Below, one piece after another: positions 22,203 to 35,598 of a DNA stretch of 64,000 bases. The position numbers were made by a program, and so were the translations under genes. The stretch comes from Urophycis tenuis. Lineage: Eukaryota > Chordata > Actinopteri > Gadiformes > Phycidae. Location of the stretch: NCBI GenBank assembly GCA_036785325.1, contig JAXIVH010000043.1, positions 1,281,034 to 1,345,033 of the forward strand. The letters are read 5' to 3'. Numbering within the stretch: position 1 is the first letter of the stretch; each line of letters starts with the position of its first letter. The notes under the pieces are model-generated. The model did no database searches, was not told the DNA's origin, and was given only the letters and a program-made list of their open reading frames with translations.

Positions 22203-23890
22203 GAACAATCTCTGGATTACGCAGTGGGGGGATTTTACTGGGATTAAGACAATTAACATCCTTATATGTATAAACCAAGAACAAACACATAAAGAAGGGT
22301 TTACTGAATGAGAGGGAGGATCCAGCAATTATGTGTACCTGCCACACACTGCACACTGCAACACACTGCACCCCCCCTGCTTTCAGGGGAAGCCTTTAAG
22401 AAAAGAACGACTGTACTTTGGTATCAAGTGTGGAGGAAGGCTACTTCAGAAAACAAATACAAATTACCTCAATGCTTGGAAATCTCTTTACCAGGGGAAT
22501 GTTGATAACCACAGCCACCTGAACCTGGCATTTAATTCAAATTTGGTTTTAATGGTGTTAACACCTGTATGACATGCAAGTAGGTATTAGCCGGCATTTT
22601 TATGTCTGATTGTATCGGTACAATGCAAATCTTAGGTATGCACGTACACAGTGTCAGAATTTGATGAGAGAGGATGAGAGTGTTCGCTTTTTCATCCCTG
22701 TCCCAAAAGACCCACAGAATGTCAGCCAGACGCAAGACAGATTGCTTTTGGCCGCTGCAGAGGCAAATGTCATGAAGCCTGGCTACTTTAAGCCCCCATG
22801 AACAGCCCGCAGGTCTCAGACGGAAACAGCCAAGACCAGAGAGAATAAGATGGAGAACGAAAGAGATTGAGAGAGAGAGACTGACAACCCTAATTACAAT
22901 CTTTACACTTGAATAGTCTTAACTTAACTGACTTAACTGTCTATATAGAATGCATATACAATTGCATTCTACATGTATGTACAAAATGTACATACAGTTA
23001 AGTACACAACTGTATATCCATTTTTAGATTGTTATTCTATTGTGTCTTTAACAATTCTACTATTCTAGCTTTTGTTATCATTTGAGTTGAGGGAGTGAAA
23101 GAAGCAGAGAGAAAAGATCATTGCAACGAGCCTGACATTGCCCCACCTGTCCCTCAATGTGTGTGAGTGCTATTTGTGTGATTTCCAAGGGGAGTAATCA
23201 ACGGGCCCAGACCAAAGCCCCCCTGGGCACTGCTGGACGGACCCCGAGCCAATCACAGCAAACACCAGTGACGGTTCAGTGGCCGCCATCTTGGTTGTTC
23301 ATGAAAGTTCTCCCGTAGGAGGCTCCCTTGTACGCTCACCGCCTCAACCCCATATTAAATAAACCACTGTGTTTGGCCCAGCCAGGTCTGCCTGAAACGG
23401 GGGGGAGAGCAGATGCACATGCCTGAGCAGATAACCCACGCTTGCAGAATCGTCTGGTCCCAGGCTCCATGCAGCAGCATCTTTAAATTAAAAAAGTTAA
23501 AAAGTGTCTATTGCACCTGAATGTAGACAGTTGTTCTCATTCTGTGGAGGGTGGGACCCTCCACCCTCCTGAGAAAGAAAGAGAAACGAGTGAAAGACCT
23601 TGTCTTTCTTTCTCTCATTTGTTAAAAGTAAGAAACAGAGCAGATGGAAGGAGAGAAAGTGAGAGAAAGATAGGGAGAGCAAAAGAGATGAAGGAGGCAA
23701 GAAAGACAATCAAAGGAGGAAAGACCAGAAGAGAACAGAAAGGAACAGAGAAACAAGGCAGAAATAAAGAAACATAAACTGATAGAAAATAAAGTCAGAG
23801 AGTACTAATTGATCTTGAGTGCAAACAAAGACACACACACAAAACCAGTCCATTCACTGGTTCCAACTGCACTGCACGTCCTTGCAACCA
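22203..23890. other. Non-coding stretch, no gene seen
   Basis: AT-rich with a perfect small hairpin at 22974-22996. 23280-23295 has 'ggccgccatcttgg', a YY1-type motif. 23560-23780 is purine-rich (gagaaagaaagag). No exon found. Confidence 0.55.
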
Positions 23891-23893
23891 GAC

Positions 23894-24652
23894 TGCAGGA
23901 GGAGGTGCAGGAGGAGGAGGTGCAGAAGGAAGAGGTGCAGGAGGAGGAGGTGCAGGAGGAGGAGGTGCAGGAGGAAGAGGTGCAGGAGGAGGAGGTGCAG
24001 GAGGAGGAGGTGCAGGAGGAAGAGGTGCAGGAGGAGGAGGAGGTGCAGGAGGAAGAGGTGCAGGAGGAGGAGGTGCAGGAGGAAGAGGTGCAGGAGGAAG
24101 AGGTGCAGGAGGAAGAGGTGCAGGAGGAGGAGGTGCAGGAGGAAGAGGTGCAGGAGGAGGAGGAGGTGCAGGAGGAAGAGGTGCAGGAGGAGGAGGTGCA
24201 GGAGGAAGAGGTGCAGGAGGAGGAGGTGCAGGAGGAGGAGGTGCAGGGGGAAGAGGTGCAGGAGGAGGAGGTGCAGGAGGAGGAGGTGCAGGAGGAAGAG
24301 GTGCAGGGGGAAGAGGTGCAGGAGGAGGAGGTGCAGGGGGAAGAGGTGCAGGAGGAAGAGGTGCAGGAGGAGGAGGTGCAGGAGGAAGAGGTGCAGGGGG
24401 AAGAGGTGCAGGAGGAAGAGGTGCAGGAGGAAGAGGTGCAGGAGGAGGAGGTGCAGGAGGAAGAGGTGCAGGAGGAGGAGGTGCAGGAGGAGGAGGTGCA
24501 GGAGGAAGAGGTGCAGGAGGAGGAGGTGCAGGAGGAAGAGGTGCAGGAGGAAGAGGTGCAGGAGGAGGAGGTGCAGGAGGAAGAGGTGCAGGAGGAGGAG
24601 GTGCAGGAGGAAGAGGTGCAGGAGGAGGAGGTGCAGGAGGAGAAGGTGCAGG
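23894..24652 (+). repeat. 15-bp minisatellite, about 50 copies
   Basis: Unit 'gtgcaggaggaggag', with gaggaag and gggggaag variants. The unit is a multiple of three and lacks stops, so long frames (EEVQE on plus; PPAPL, SSCT, LLHL on minus) are open on both strands. There is no promoter, splice or homology support for a protein. Confidence 0.95.
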
Positions 24653-25136
24653 CAGGCAGTGTGAACCCAACCACACAACTGGAGCTCTGAAAACAGCAGC
24701 AGCCCTCATATTCCCATGGAGGGTCCCTGGCCGAGCCCCACCACTGTAAATCACACAGCCGTCGACAGCAGCGCTGCCAGAAGCAACGGGAGTGTTTCAG
24801 ACGCTTTGGTGGAAATTTAATCAAGTGGCCCAAAGGGTCCCAGAGTGTGAAACAATGGGGTGAGGAAAGAATGAAGGATTAAACGGAAAAAAAAACATGT
24901 GTGAAAAGTGATAGGATGTATGTACACAGGATCCTGGAGACTGTAGCAGTGAGGGTGTTTCCCTCCAGGGCAGAGGGTGACTGGGTGCACACCACAGTGT
25001 CTGCAGCCCAATCACACGTCTCTGAACTCACGGCTAGTTGAGAGCATTTTGCTTAATGACTGCATAGTAAAAGAGCATGTAACCCAGCTGATACACCTGG
25101 GTCACAGGTTAAGGGTGGATTGGTCAGTGTGAGTCT

Positions 25137-25655
25137 GTCCCAAGCGGCAACATTCCATGCTGAAAAATGAAGCCCATGCGGAAGTGCAAAAACTTGCAGT
25201 TCCTCGACTGGCCGCTTGAGGCTGGCTGCAGAAAGGAGTCAACTCCCATAGACACCCATGTTAAAATGTCCAACTTTACAGCCAAAATAAACATGTTTAC
25301 AGCCTGGTTCAAAAAACGGTTTTGGTGTCTTTCAGTAGTGTTCGAGTCCATGACAACTGTGAGGGGGGTGAATTTTTTTAGAATCCATTATTTCAATGCA
25401 CAGAGAAGGATTTATTTTATGAATAATTAAGGGCGTGGTCAACTTGATTGGCAGCTCTCATCTATCATCACGGCATGACCTTCACGGATTCGAGGCTTTG
25501 ATTGGTCTGGCCGGAGGTAGGCGGGCTTAGAACACAGACTGAAATGTCCAATATGGCGGCGCCCTGAAGCCCCATTTTAGGCTTCATCTCCGCTGTTAAG
25601 AATGTCTATGGGTGACGTCACGGAGGGTTTGTCCATATATATATACAGTCTATGG
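25137..25655 (+). mobile_element. Teleost interspersed repeat ending 'tatacagtctatgg'
   Basis: Carries phrases I know as recurrent in many fish genomes: 'cccatagacacccatgttaaaatg', here as cccatagacaccc and atgttaaaatgtccaac; 'aaataaacatgtttacagcc'; 'gtctatgggtgacgtcacgg'; and the end 'tatatatacagtctatgg'. No open reading frame. It is probably a non-autonomous DNA element; the class is not certain. Confidence 0.65.
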
Positions 25656-26132
25656 TCTGTCCCCACTGCTCTCTCCAAGCAACAGGAGGGAAAACCACCG
25701 GACACATGGGAAACCTGCGGCTGGCCAGCGTTCCCAGCCCCTCTAACTACGGTGACTATGGTACGGTGATGAGGACGGCTTGATGCAGCCCACTAGAAAT
25801 CAGCATGGTAAAATCAAACCAATAGCAGGAGAGATGTGTTGCTTTGAGCCCGCCTTGATTGACGATGGACAGCTTGTTTGTCTTTGACAGTGTTCAGGTG
25901 AGCCACTGAAAGTGCTCGGCTATCAATCAAGGTGGGATCACGAGGCGGGATCTGAGAAGCGCACTCACTGTTATCACGAGGGTGAATTCTACTGTACGGA
26001 TTTCTAGTGTGCTACTTTTAGTTTAGGGGTCCTTCCTTGACCGTGAAAATTGCTGGACCCAGTTGAACCAGCAGAGCCATTTCCAAGCTTTTACTGCAAC
26101 AAAACCCTTTCAACATCACCTGTAATGCTGGG

Positions 26133-26164
<32 letters not shown>

Positions 26165-27100
26165 TGCGGTGTAATCATGACACCCTGCTGGGGCACAATA
26201 CCAAAATAAACAATACCCTCACATTCAGGCAAAAAATAACAACGGATGTCATTTTCAAAAGACATAAAATGCGTACTAAACGGGAGTGCGAATATTCATG
26301 CAACACATTATGAGTCCAATTCAGCACGACGACACTCGTGGGGAGGAAACAGCTGGCAGACACACAACACACACAACACAAACAACATGAACAACACACA
26401 CAACACAAACACACACCAAACAGGCTTGTGGGACCACAGGAGACAGTGGAGACGGTCTAACACCCAAGAACCGACTAAAGCTGTTGAATATTTCACAACC
26501 ATCCTGTTTACAGCGCGGTGGTGATGAGAGGGTGAGGTAAGAGGAGGCTCTTCTGTACACACGAGGGTGAACCAGCGGACGTGCAACAGTCATGCAATGC
26601 ACAACCACGTCCACCTCGTCAACACAACGCTCCAAGGGCGATGTTTACAGCTCACCTCCAGCGGACATCAGTCATTCTGTTTTTTTGTGCGGAACATTAC
26701 CAACGTCATATTAAATGCAAGACAGTTATACACAGAGGCTGGGGCGCCAATATGTAATCCAAGAGCGTTATCGCAAGGATGGGTGTTGTGTTTCCATGAC
26801 ATGCCTGCCCGTCCGGCACCGTTTGCACTCTGAAGTGTCCCTGGAGTGTTGCCGTCCCCTTCAGGAGGGCATGGTGGACACGGGAGGCTGTGCAATGTGG
26901 GACCGTGAAGTCCTTTGTAACTGTGATGATTCAGGGCGATACACATAACATTGACCTAAATTGCTACAGCGGCTAGTTTGGACAAAAAGCTGGGCTACAT
27001 TCTTGTGTGCAGCTTGGGGTAGCTGAGTGTGTGTGTGCGTTTGTGTGTGCATGCTTATGCTTGTACATACTTGTTGGGACTTATTGTGTCCATCACAATA
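25656..27100. other. Non-coding stretch with short CA/GT tracts
   Basis: (GT)n at 26134-26163 and caacacaaacaac repeats at 26366-26415. No coding exon or identifiable transposon recognised. Confidence 0.6.
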
Positions 27101-27136
27101 AACACCAGATGGACTTGTGCGTGGATATGTGTGGGG

Positions 27137-27381
27137 AGGGAGTTACTCATCCAACATGGCTGCAGAGTGGCTCCATGAGGGAGTTACTCATCCAACATGG
27201 CTGCAGAGTGGCTCCATGAGGGAGTTACTCATCCAACATGGCTGCAGAGTGGCTCCATGAGGGAGTTACTCATCCAACATGGCTGTAGAGTGGCTCCATG
27301 AGGGAGTTACTCATCCAACATGGCTGCATAGTGGCTCCATGAGGGAGTTACTCATCCAACATGGCTGCATAGTGGCTCCAT
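27137..27381 (+). repeat. 41-bp tandem repeat, six copies
   Basis: Unit starts 'gagggagttactcatccaac' and continues 'atggctgcagagtggctccat'. Six copies in direct head-to-tail array with single-base variants (gcagag, gtagag, gcatag) and no spacers. It ends directly at the SINE at 27380. Confidence 0.95.
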
Positions 27382-27605
27382 GGGGCGGCAGTGCTCAGTG
27401 GATAGAGCGGGTGGACAGAGTGGGTCGTCCACTAACCGTAGGGTTGACGGTTTGATCCCTACGATCCCCGCCTCCAACTGTCCGCATGTCAAAGTGTCTT
27501 TGAGAAAGACACTGAACCCCAACTTGCTCCTATGTACCATAGGATGGGTCAAATGCAGAGAACAAATTTTGTTTCCTTATCTAAAAACTACTGAGAAAGA
27601 CTGAA
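27380..27605 (+). mobile_element. tRNA-derived SINE
   Basis: The head has an A-box-like 'tgctcagtggatagagcgg' and a B-box-like 'ggtttgatccct', the RNA polymerase III internal promoter layout. The body has the fish SINE phrases 'cttgagaaagacactgaac'-like (ctttgagaaagacactgaac) and 'gggtcaaatgcagagaacaa'. No intact target duplication identified. Old, non-coding. Confidence 0.75.
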
Positions 27606-28014
27606 AGGTCCTCTCTTCTTCTCTCTTCTTTCCCAAGGTCCCAACGTTCCTCCATATCAAGTTCTACATATTCCAGAGGAATGATACTTTTGGTTAGCCT
27701 GTTAGCAAACCAACATACAGACAGACATGGCAGGACTTGTTAAAATAGAATATATCAGAGGAGTCCCCAAAGAGGGGAAAGGCATAATGTTGGCTATTCA
27801 ATTCTTATGAACAAGAACAGAAATGTCAACAAGTTTTCAACTAGTGTGTGTGTGTGTGTGTGTGGCCTGGATTGTTATAATCATAATAAATGCACAAATG
27901 CATCATTAGCCACCAATTAACAGAGACTGATGATTTGATCATCATAACAACGGGTGGTTTGATTGGGACCCTGATTAATAGGAGCATGTGACTGCATGTA
28001 ATTGGTAATTAAAA

Positions 28015-28905
28015 TAAGATGGGATGCTAGCACTTGTTTATAATAAGAACAATGAAAGACAAGATGTTAGCTCCACCTCCATTATAACAACAATGTAAAA
28101 TGGGAAGCTAGCTCTACATTTACATTTACATTTAAGGCATTTAGCAGACGCTTTTATTCAAAGTGACTCGTACATTTCTCGTACATTTGTCAGAAAAAGG
28201 TTTCATTCAAAGGTTCATATCATTGCTGTTAATACAGTAAGCAAGTCACCAGAATAAGTTTCAAGCATTCCAATTGCAAGGTTAACCATTGCTAGTATAC
28301 AATATCTCTGACTAAGTGCCAGAGATGTTACAAAAAGCATTTATAAAGTGCCAAGATGTACAACCTACAAAAGCATGAGGGCAGTCCTGACATTGGCCAG
28401 GATCTCGTTCCACCACTGTGGTGCCAAAACGGAGAAAAGTTGTGATTTCTGACCTTTTCCTCCTTTTAGTGATGGAGGTACCAGTCGACCAGCTGAGGTA
28501 GTTGAGCGGAGTGCTCGAGCAGGGGCGTGGGGTTTCACTAATGCTTGGAGGTAGGTAGGAGCAGTTCCATTAACAGCTTTGCAGTCCAGTAGCATCGCCT
28601 TGAATTTGATGTGAGCCACTATAGGGAGCCAGTGGAGGTCATGGTAGAGGGGGGTCACATGGGAGAATTTGTGTAGGTTGAAGCTCTAGTCCATGATAAC
28701 AACAATGAAAGACAGGATGCTAGCTCTAGTCAATTATAAAGAACAATGAAAGACAGGATGCTAGCTCTAGTCAATTATAAGAACAATTAGAGACAGGATG
28801 TCAGCTCGATTCCACACTCATACCAATCATAGACGAATTCTAGCTTTTGTCCATAATAACAACTGGATGCTAGCTCTCGTCCATTATAACAATGAAAGAG
28901 ACTTG
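28015..28905 (+). repeat. Degenerate ~40-bp tandem repeat split by a LINE
   Basis: Copies of 'ctagctctagtccattataa' plus 'caacaatgaaagacaggatg' occur at 28015-28116 and again at 28682-28905. The LINE fragment at 28117-28681 interrupts them. Confidence 0.8.
28117..28681 (-). mobile_element. 5'-truncated L2-like LINE 3' end
   Basis: On the minus strand it encodes the C-terminal tail of a non-LTR ORF2: LHWLPIVAHIKFKAMLLD, then NGTAPTYLQALVKP, RALRSTTSAGRLVPPS and LFSVLAPQWWNEILANVR. Next comes the 3' UTR with the fish LINE end 'gcgtctgctaaatgcc' and a (TAAATG)n tail at 28117. The flanks carry the 7-bp direct repeat agctcta (28110-28116 and 28682-28688), consistent with a target duplication. The frame is broken (frameshift/stop at the 3' end) and lacks the catalytic domain. 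Clade from memory: L2/CR1-like. Confidence 0.85.
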
Positions 28906-29339
<434 letters not shown>

Positions 29340-29635
29340 GATTTACATTGACCTTTTGTCTGGGGTAGGGGGGGTCGAGAGGTCAGCCCCTTGCCCAGAG
29401 GCTGAAGCATAAATCTGAGGGAGGGAAATTACATCCTAGTAGATTTACTGCTCTTTGATCCTCTCAGACAGAAATCGACCCAAGCCCCTGAAAACCCAAG
29501 ACACCCATCTCTGTTGCCAGGGGTTAACTCTGGTTGAATCACAGCGTGGTGGAAATCAATCATACATTTAAAGCACATCATAAAAAGGTAATACTGTACT
29601 AGGTTTGATTATAACATGAGTATTTATGACCACTA

Positions 29636-29815
29636 TCAGGTTATTTAACAGATGCCTTTATCCAAAGCGACTTGCTGATTTCAGATGCATTAACGAGCAG
29701 GTTGGGGGTTAGGCTGCCTTGCTCAAGAATGCCTACAGGTTAGGCTACAGAACGATATTGGACATAAAACCCAGCGCCTTGCAGGCTCGGAGTTACTACA
29801 CTGTCAACGATAGAA
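29636..29815 (-). mobile_element. Fragment of LINE/SINE with the '3' end' motif
   Basis: 'aacagatgcctttatccaaa' then 'gcgacttgctg' is the shared fish LINE 3'-end motif in reverse orientation. It is followed by 'cttgctcaagaatgcctaca' and 'aacccagcgccttgcaggc', a pattern of SINE-like bodies. Decayed, no ORF. Confidence 0.55.
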
Positions 29816-32225
29816 TATCGATTACATAGGTTGGAGAACTGATAAGCAGGGAAATTTTACATAATAATAAGCAAAGGACATTTGTTCCATAAAACTGAAA
29901 ATTGCAAGCGAGCCAAGAGAGAGGTTAAGGGAGCACAGCATTATTGTGATGGAAAGGTATGTGACAGTTGAGCAATAATGCATGAGCTGGAGAACATACT
30001 TGGTCAGCCTCCACCGCATGTGAACAGCAGTATGGGAGCGAGGATAACAGAGAGCCATAGGACGTCCACAGTGAGAGAGACAGAATGCATGTACTTCAAA
30101 CTGTGAAAGACCACGATACAAAAACAACTTCACAGAGATACCCTTGCCTGTATGGTATCTTTTGCACACACACAGACACACAGACACACACACACACACA
30201 CACACACACCATGTTGGTTGCGGGCTTGGAGCTAAGGTGATGCAGCGATAAAAAACACAAAGTCAACCGTGTTTCCCACGTCATGGTGAAGGTCACACGC
30301 TCCTTAGGCCCAGAAGGCAGCCCGGCTCGCCAGATACCACAGATAATCTGCCGTAGCATCCCCACTAGAACGGCTGTAAATGTCAGGCAATTCATCATGT
30401 CCTGCCGGTCAGGGAGATAAGAGCGCAACGCGACACACAGATCAGAGTAGGAGGGAAGTATATTGTTCCTGTGGCTAACCCTGATGCTAAATGCTAACAC
30501 CAAGTGGTTAGCGGCGGCGGCGGTGGCTGGAGGCTACGGTGCAGTGTGTACTGCGCTGGCCTTCACCTCCGTAAGGCAGGCGGGTCCAGGGTTCTCCGCT
30601 CTACAGAGACACATGAGCAGGTTCGGCCTCCTGCTGGAGGATGCCTGACATGTAGACAGTAGACAGTGAACCCTCATTGAATCACAGCATCCATCCTGCC
30701 TGCGCAAACTCCTGGTCATTTGTTGTGGTCCCGATCTCTCTGAGACATTTTCTTTTTTTTTCCCTTTAAACACCGTCTTCCCAAACCGATGGGGTCTCAC
30801 GTGCCCATGAAGTGAGGCGTCGGTCCAATACTGACTGAGTCTTTCTGCCTGGCCGTGGGCCAGCATGGCAGCATTTATACGAGACTTTTGATTTTTTTTA
30901 ATGGAAGCTCTGGCTGCCTCCGGACCAGCAGATAAAGAAGATATATTAGTTGTGGAACCAAACATCATGTTTTATGGGCCATGGGACGGAGGACATATGG
31001 AGAAAATGTTAACACCTCTGTGTACCGGGGGCTTGGGCACTCGATGTGGTGGTGTGTAAAGACGTCCATGTTCCTGGAAGAGCACAGCCATTTTGTTTTG
31101 CTCCAGGTGACAACTAAAGGAAATAGAGCTGCCAAATTGGTAAACAAGTCCAGACATTGGTAAGGAAAATGAACGAATCACGCGAGTGGTGGGAACGGAA
31201 CAGATTACCCCACAGAGGTGGCTGGCCTTTCCCCACACCAGAAATGAAATGGATGTTCACACACTGATACCCGTTGGACATGAACGGACTGAAAAGCGTT
31301 TGGCATCCAAACAAATTGCTGGTTTGATGTGCAACACATACAAAGACATAACATGACAAACATTTGATAGAAAAGTGGAGTAGAAGTAAAGGTCAATGAG
31401 TGGAAGTAGGAATGCCATTTAGACACCACAACACATAGAGAACAGCCTTCACGTTCCGCCCTCCTGGTGTCAGCCAGCCCATAATCAAATATCGATCAGA
31501 TTGATAATAACTTCCTGAACACAGTGACAATTACATACTGGTGTTTGACAAATCGATGTCCTCTTCAGAGAGAATCAGTTTGTCAAAGCTTGAAAGTTTT
31601 CCAGGCTTCTTGGTACAATGCTGTTATTGTGGTTGGCCATGGTTACCGCAAAACATTCTTTAGTACCTCACGTTTTCTTTAGTCACTCAAATCCTGTTGA
31701 CTTGTGCTGCAGCCCGGGTCTCCAAATTAAATTGCATTTAAGGACCGTTGGAGTAAATAAACAACACATACAGTTTATGACGGTATGAGATCACTCATGG
31801 GGGAACCGTGTTCTCTAGAACCCACTTGGATTCCAGAGCGACACAGAACCATGAGACCAAGCCAGCTGGGGCAGCCACAGCGACATGACCCTGCGATTGT
31901 TTCTCTACTCGCGGTTCCCGACGTGAGTCCATTAACAGACCGCAGGAACAGGATATCAGCGTGGAAGTGACAGCACTGGGCATCGCGGTGGCCGGGGACC
32001 AGAAGACAGAATGCCCACAGAGACGTCTTGTCGTCTCGGTCACCGGAGCTCTCTCTGCCAAACATCCCATCATTCCTCCTCAGCCTCCACCTTCCTGCAA
32101 CCTCCACACACTTTCCTCCATCTTCTCATGTCCTTCTCCACACGTCTTTCCTTCCTCCACCCTAGCCTTGTTGGGGAATTTAGCTATTATGTTATCATGC
32201 CATGCACTTTGTTACCTTTGTTACC
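29816..32225. other. Non-coding stretch, no gene recognised
   Basis: (CA)n near 30170-30208. The rest is apparently unique, moderately AT-rich. The open frames here match no family I know. Confidence 0.55.
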
Positions 32226-32258
32226 ATTATTGCACCTTTTTTTTAAAGGTGCAATAAT
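32226..32258. other. Perfect 14-bp inverted repeat with 5-T loop
   Basis: attattgcaccttt (32226-32239), loop ttttt, then its exact reverse complement (32245-32258). Followed by aataaagt, a polyadenylation-like AATAAA at 32257-32263. Confidence 0.9.
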
Positions 32259-32439
32259 AATAAAGTTCTCATAATTCACATTTAGTGATAATAAAAACAT
32301 GTTTACCTTTGGCAAATTGTTAAATGTATAATTAATCAACTAGTAAACCTCATAATGACATCTTTAGAGCTGTGAACTTTGCTGCAGTGAGGAAGGGCAT
32401 ATTCTCTTTTGCTGTTTCTGTGTTGTTTAGTAATGGCTG

Positions 32440-32607
32440 AGTGTGTGCGTGTGTGTGTGTGTATGTGTGCGTGTGCATGTGTGCGTGTGTTTGTGTGTGT
32501 GTTTGTGTGTGTGTGTGTGGAGGAGGAGGATGTGGTGCAGTTATGCAGTTAGCAGCATTAGCTCCTGAAAGGTGGCCCTCAGTTTGCCTACACCGCACTA
32601 TTTTCTG

Positions 32608-32636
<29 letters not shown>
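32440..32636 (+). repeat. (GT)n and (CA)n pair
   Basis: Interrupted (GT)n at 32442-32518 and (CA)n at 32608-32636, opposite in orientation and about 90 bp apart, so a transcript could fold the two tracts together. Confidence 0.9.
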
Positions 32637-32638
<2 letters not shown>

Positions 32639-33064
32639 CACACAACAGCAGCCACGATCCAAATCAGTACAACACACTGCACATTTACAGATGGTTATGT
32701 TAACTCTCACAGTTTGTTGCCCGTGAACATTCTCAAGCACTGCTACAAAAACAACTATTCAATATTGATGTAACCAAACATACGGCAAGGTCATTAAATA
32801 TGGATAAGTGAATGCATGGATAATATGACATAGAAGGCCAATTGCCATCTTAAGTATCTGACATATCAGTTGCAGTGCGTAATGATATTCTGAATACCAG
32901 CCAACCTTCACACTCTATACTGTGTGTGCTGTGATGCATTGCGTTTCCCATAATGCACAGGGGGGCAAGTTACACACATCCAGCAGAACGCAAAGTGTAA
33001 CCAGCAAAACACATGGGAACAGAGAGGAACTCCCTCCATGCTCTCTACACATCTCATCCCACTG

Positions 33065-33254
<190 letters not shown>

Positions 33255-33668
33255 GTATGTGTGGTGGCACCTTAATGTTGCGACTCGGTCACATCAAGGA
33301 CAAAGCAGAGGAACAGAGCAGTCACACACACACACACACACACACACATGCCTTTCCTTTAGGAAACAAACAATGTAGGGAGACAGACACCAGATAAAAT
33401 CGACAGCAGGAAGTATTCACGTTTATCACTACTCTCCTTAATCTTCTCTCTCTTGTGTTCCACACAGCGACCTGGTTCCACTATTGTGTAATGTTGGTGT
33501 AATATTATGGGATGGACAGCAAGAGACAAAGGGACTCCGGTGGGCGCGCTGTGGTTGAACAGGGTTGTGGAGGGCGCTTTCCATGGTTCTGATCGTTCTC
33601 AGCACAGTGTCTGCAGCACGGCAGTGCCAGTGGCCACCTCCACAACAGCCAGGACCACTGTGTCAGCC

Positions 33669-33858
<190 letters not shown>

Positions 33859-34059
33859 CTTGCTCTACCATTCTCTCCCCTCTCTCCTCCACACCCCTCT
33901 GTCCCCTCTTTACCCATCAATTTGCATCTCTTTACCTCACTCTCATTTCCTCCGCCTCCCTCTCTCTCCCTCTTCTCCTCCTCCTCCTCTCTCCTCCTCC
34001 TCTCCATTTATTTGACCGTTGTTCCTCACAAAACTATCAGCCCTCGGGAAAAAATTAAA

Positions 34060-35140
34060 CTGATGATTCAGTTCATCATAAAAGTGTAATTTACTGGACA
34101 CCTTTATTCAATGTCGATATGATGCTGTGAGTGGATGAATTTCTAAGTATTGGTCAGCGGGGGGGACATCAAACCCTGAACCCTGGTGGTGTTGACCCCA
34201 TTCTCTTGATTGAGCCCCCCCAACACACACACACCCCTCTTATCATGAAGAAGTACTCTTACATGAGAAAACACCCGAATGAGACAATGAGACGCTGTCC
34301 CTTTAAGAGCCCCCCCCCCCCCCTTGGTTACCCTTTACAACACCAGGATGTGAGAAAGAGGTCCAGGGAAAGTGTCTGGAAGTGAAGGGCACACACTGAG
34401 GGTTGTAGTGTCTCTGACGCCCGGGTGAGCTGACCTTTGTTTGTTCAGAGATTGGGTTTGCGGCCTGCCCGATTTTATCACCAAAATGAAGGCTCATGCT
34501 TCTTCTGGATGTCATTGTGTGCACAACATGGTGGCTAACAACAGTCACCACGTTCATTTTGAGAGAGAGGATTAGCTAATAATTGTGAAAACTGAATCAC
34601 AATATTATAATGACTAGAAATACTGAATGGCTGATGTTGCTCTGCAGCGTGAAGACATCAGACTTTAGCACTCATGTGATGAGAGAGAGGGAGGAAAAGA
34701 AGGAGAGAAGTCACACAGAGAGGGTGAGAAAGGGAGAGAGAACAGAAGTGCTCAAGTTTATTATACACCACCTTTCATTGACGTTGTGCTTTCCAACAAT
34801 AAAACACACAAACACACAAGGGACGGCCCAAAAACCTGCCCACAAAGACAATTCTCTGACCCACTGAAAAACAAAGAGCTTTCCAGAGTCTGGGAGCCAT
34901 GGCCCCTGACCATCACCTCTCCTTCCAACACAAGGTGGAGGAGCAGCTAAAAGGTGTTCTGGATCATAGCCCACCGTGACGCCTAGGGGGGGACCTGGGT
35001 GCAGGGTGTAGGTGGAGGCTGTGGACCAGGACTTTAACACTACACTCTACACTCTACAATGAACCACAGCGCAATGCGACGAGCACAGGGGTGATGTGTG
35101 ATCTTCAGGGGAACTCACGGTCCGAGAAGGAGAAGGAGAG
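34060..35140. other. Non-coding stretch, no gene seen
   Basis: A C run lies at about 34311-34323; otherwise nothing recognised. Confidence 0.55.
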
Positions 35141-35291
<151 letters not shown>

Positions 35292-35460
35292 TGAATGCTG
35301 TCAGCTGACAGGTTAGGAGTTAGGAGTGTGACTGTAGCACACATTTTAAAAGCTGCCTCACTCTCAGGTCAGTGTGCGAGGGTCCCGACCGATGACTAGT
35401 TCTGCTGCGTTGCCTGGGGTGGTCTGGCCACCCCCCCCCCCTGTCCGGGGAGTTGTTCGG

Positions 35461-35598
35461 GGGCAGGGTCACCCAGACTGAATCTGTCTGATATCTTCAG
35501 GGTGAGGGCAGGGTCACCCAGACTGAATCTGTCTGATATCTTCAGGGTGAGGGCAGGGTCACCCAGACTGAATCTGTCTGATATCTTCAGGGTGAGGG
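35461..35598 (+). repeat. 45-bp tandem repeat, three identical copies
   Basis: Unit starts gggcagggtcacccagactg and ends atatcttcagggtga. Copies at 35461-35505, 35506-35550 and 35551-35595 are identical, so the array is recent or homogenised. Confidence 0.97.

Noticed and set aside
23809..24690. Long EEVQE-repeat open frame as a gene
   Set aside because: It is entirely the 15-bp minisatellite, open in several frames on both strands, with no homology, promoter or splice context.
27137..27381. CRISPR-like array
   Set aside because: Direct 41-bp copies without unique spacers in a vertebrate intron; a plain tandem repeat.
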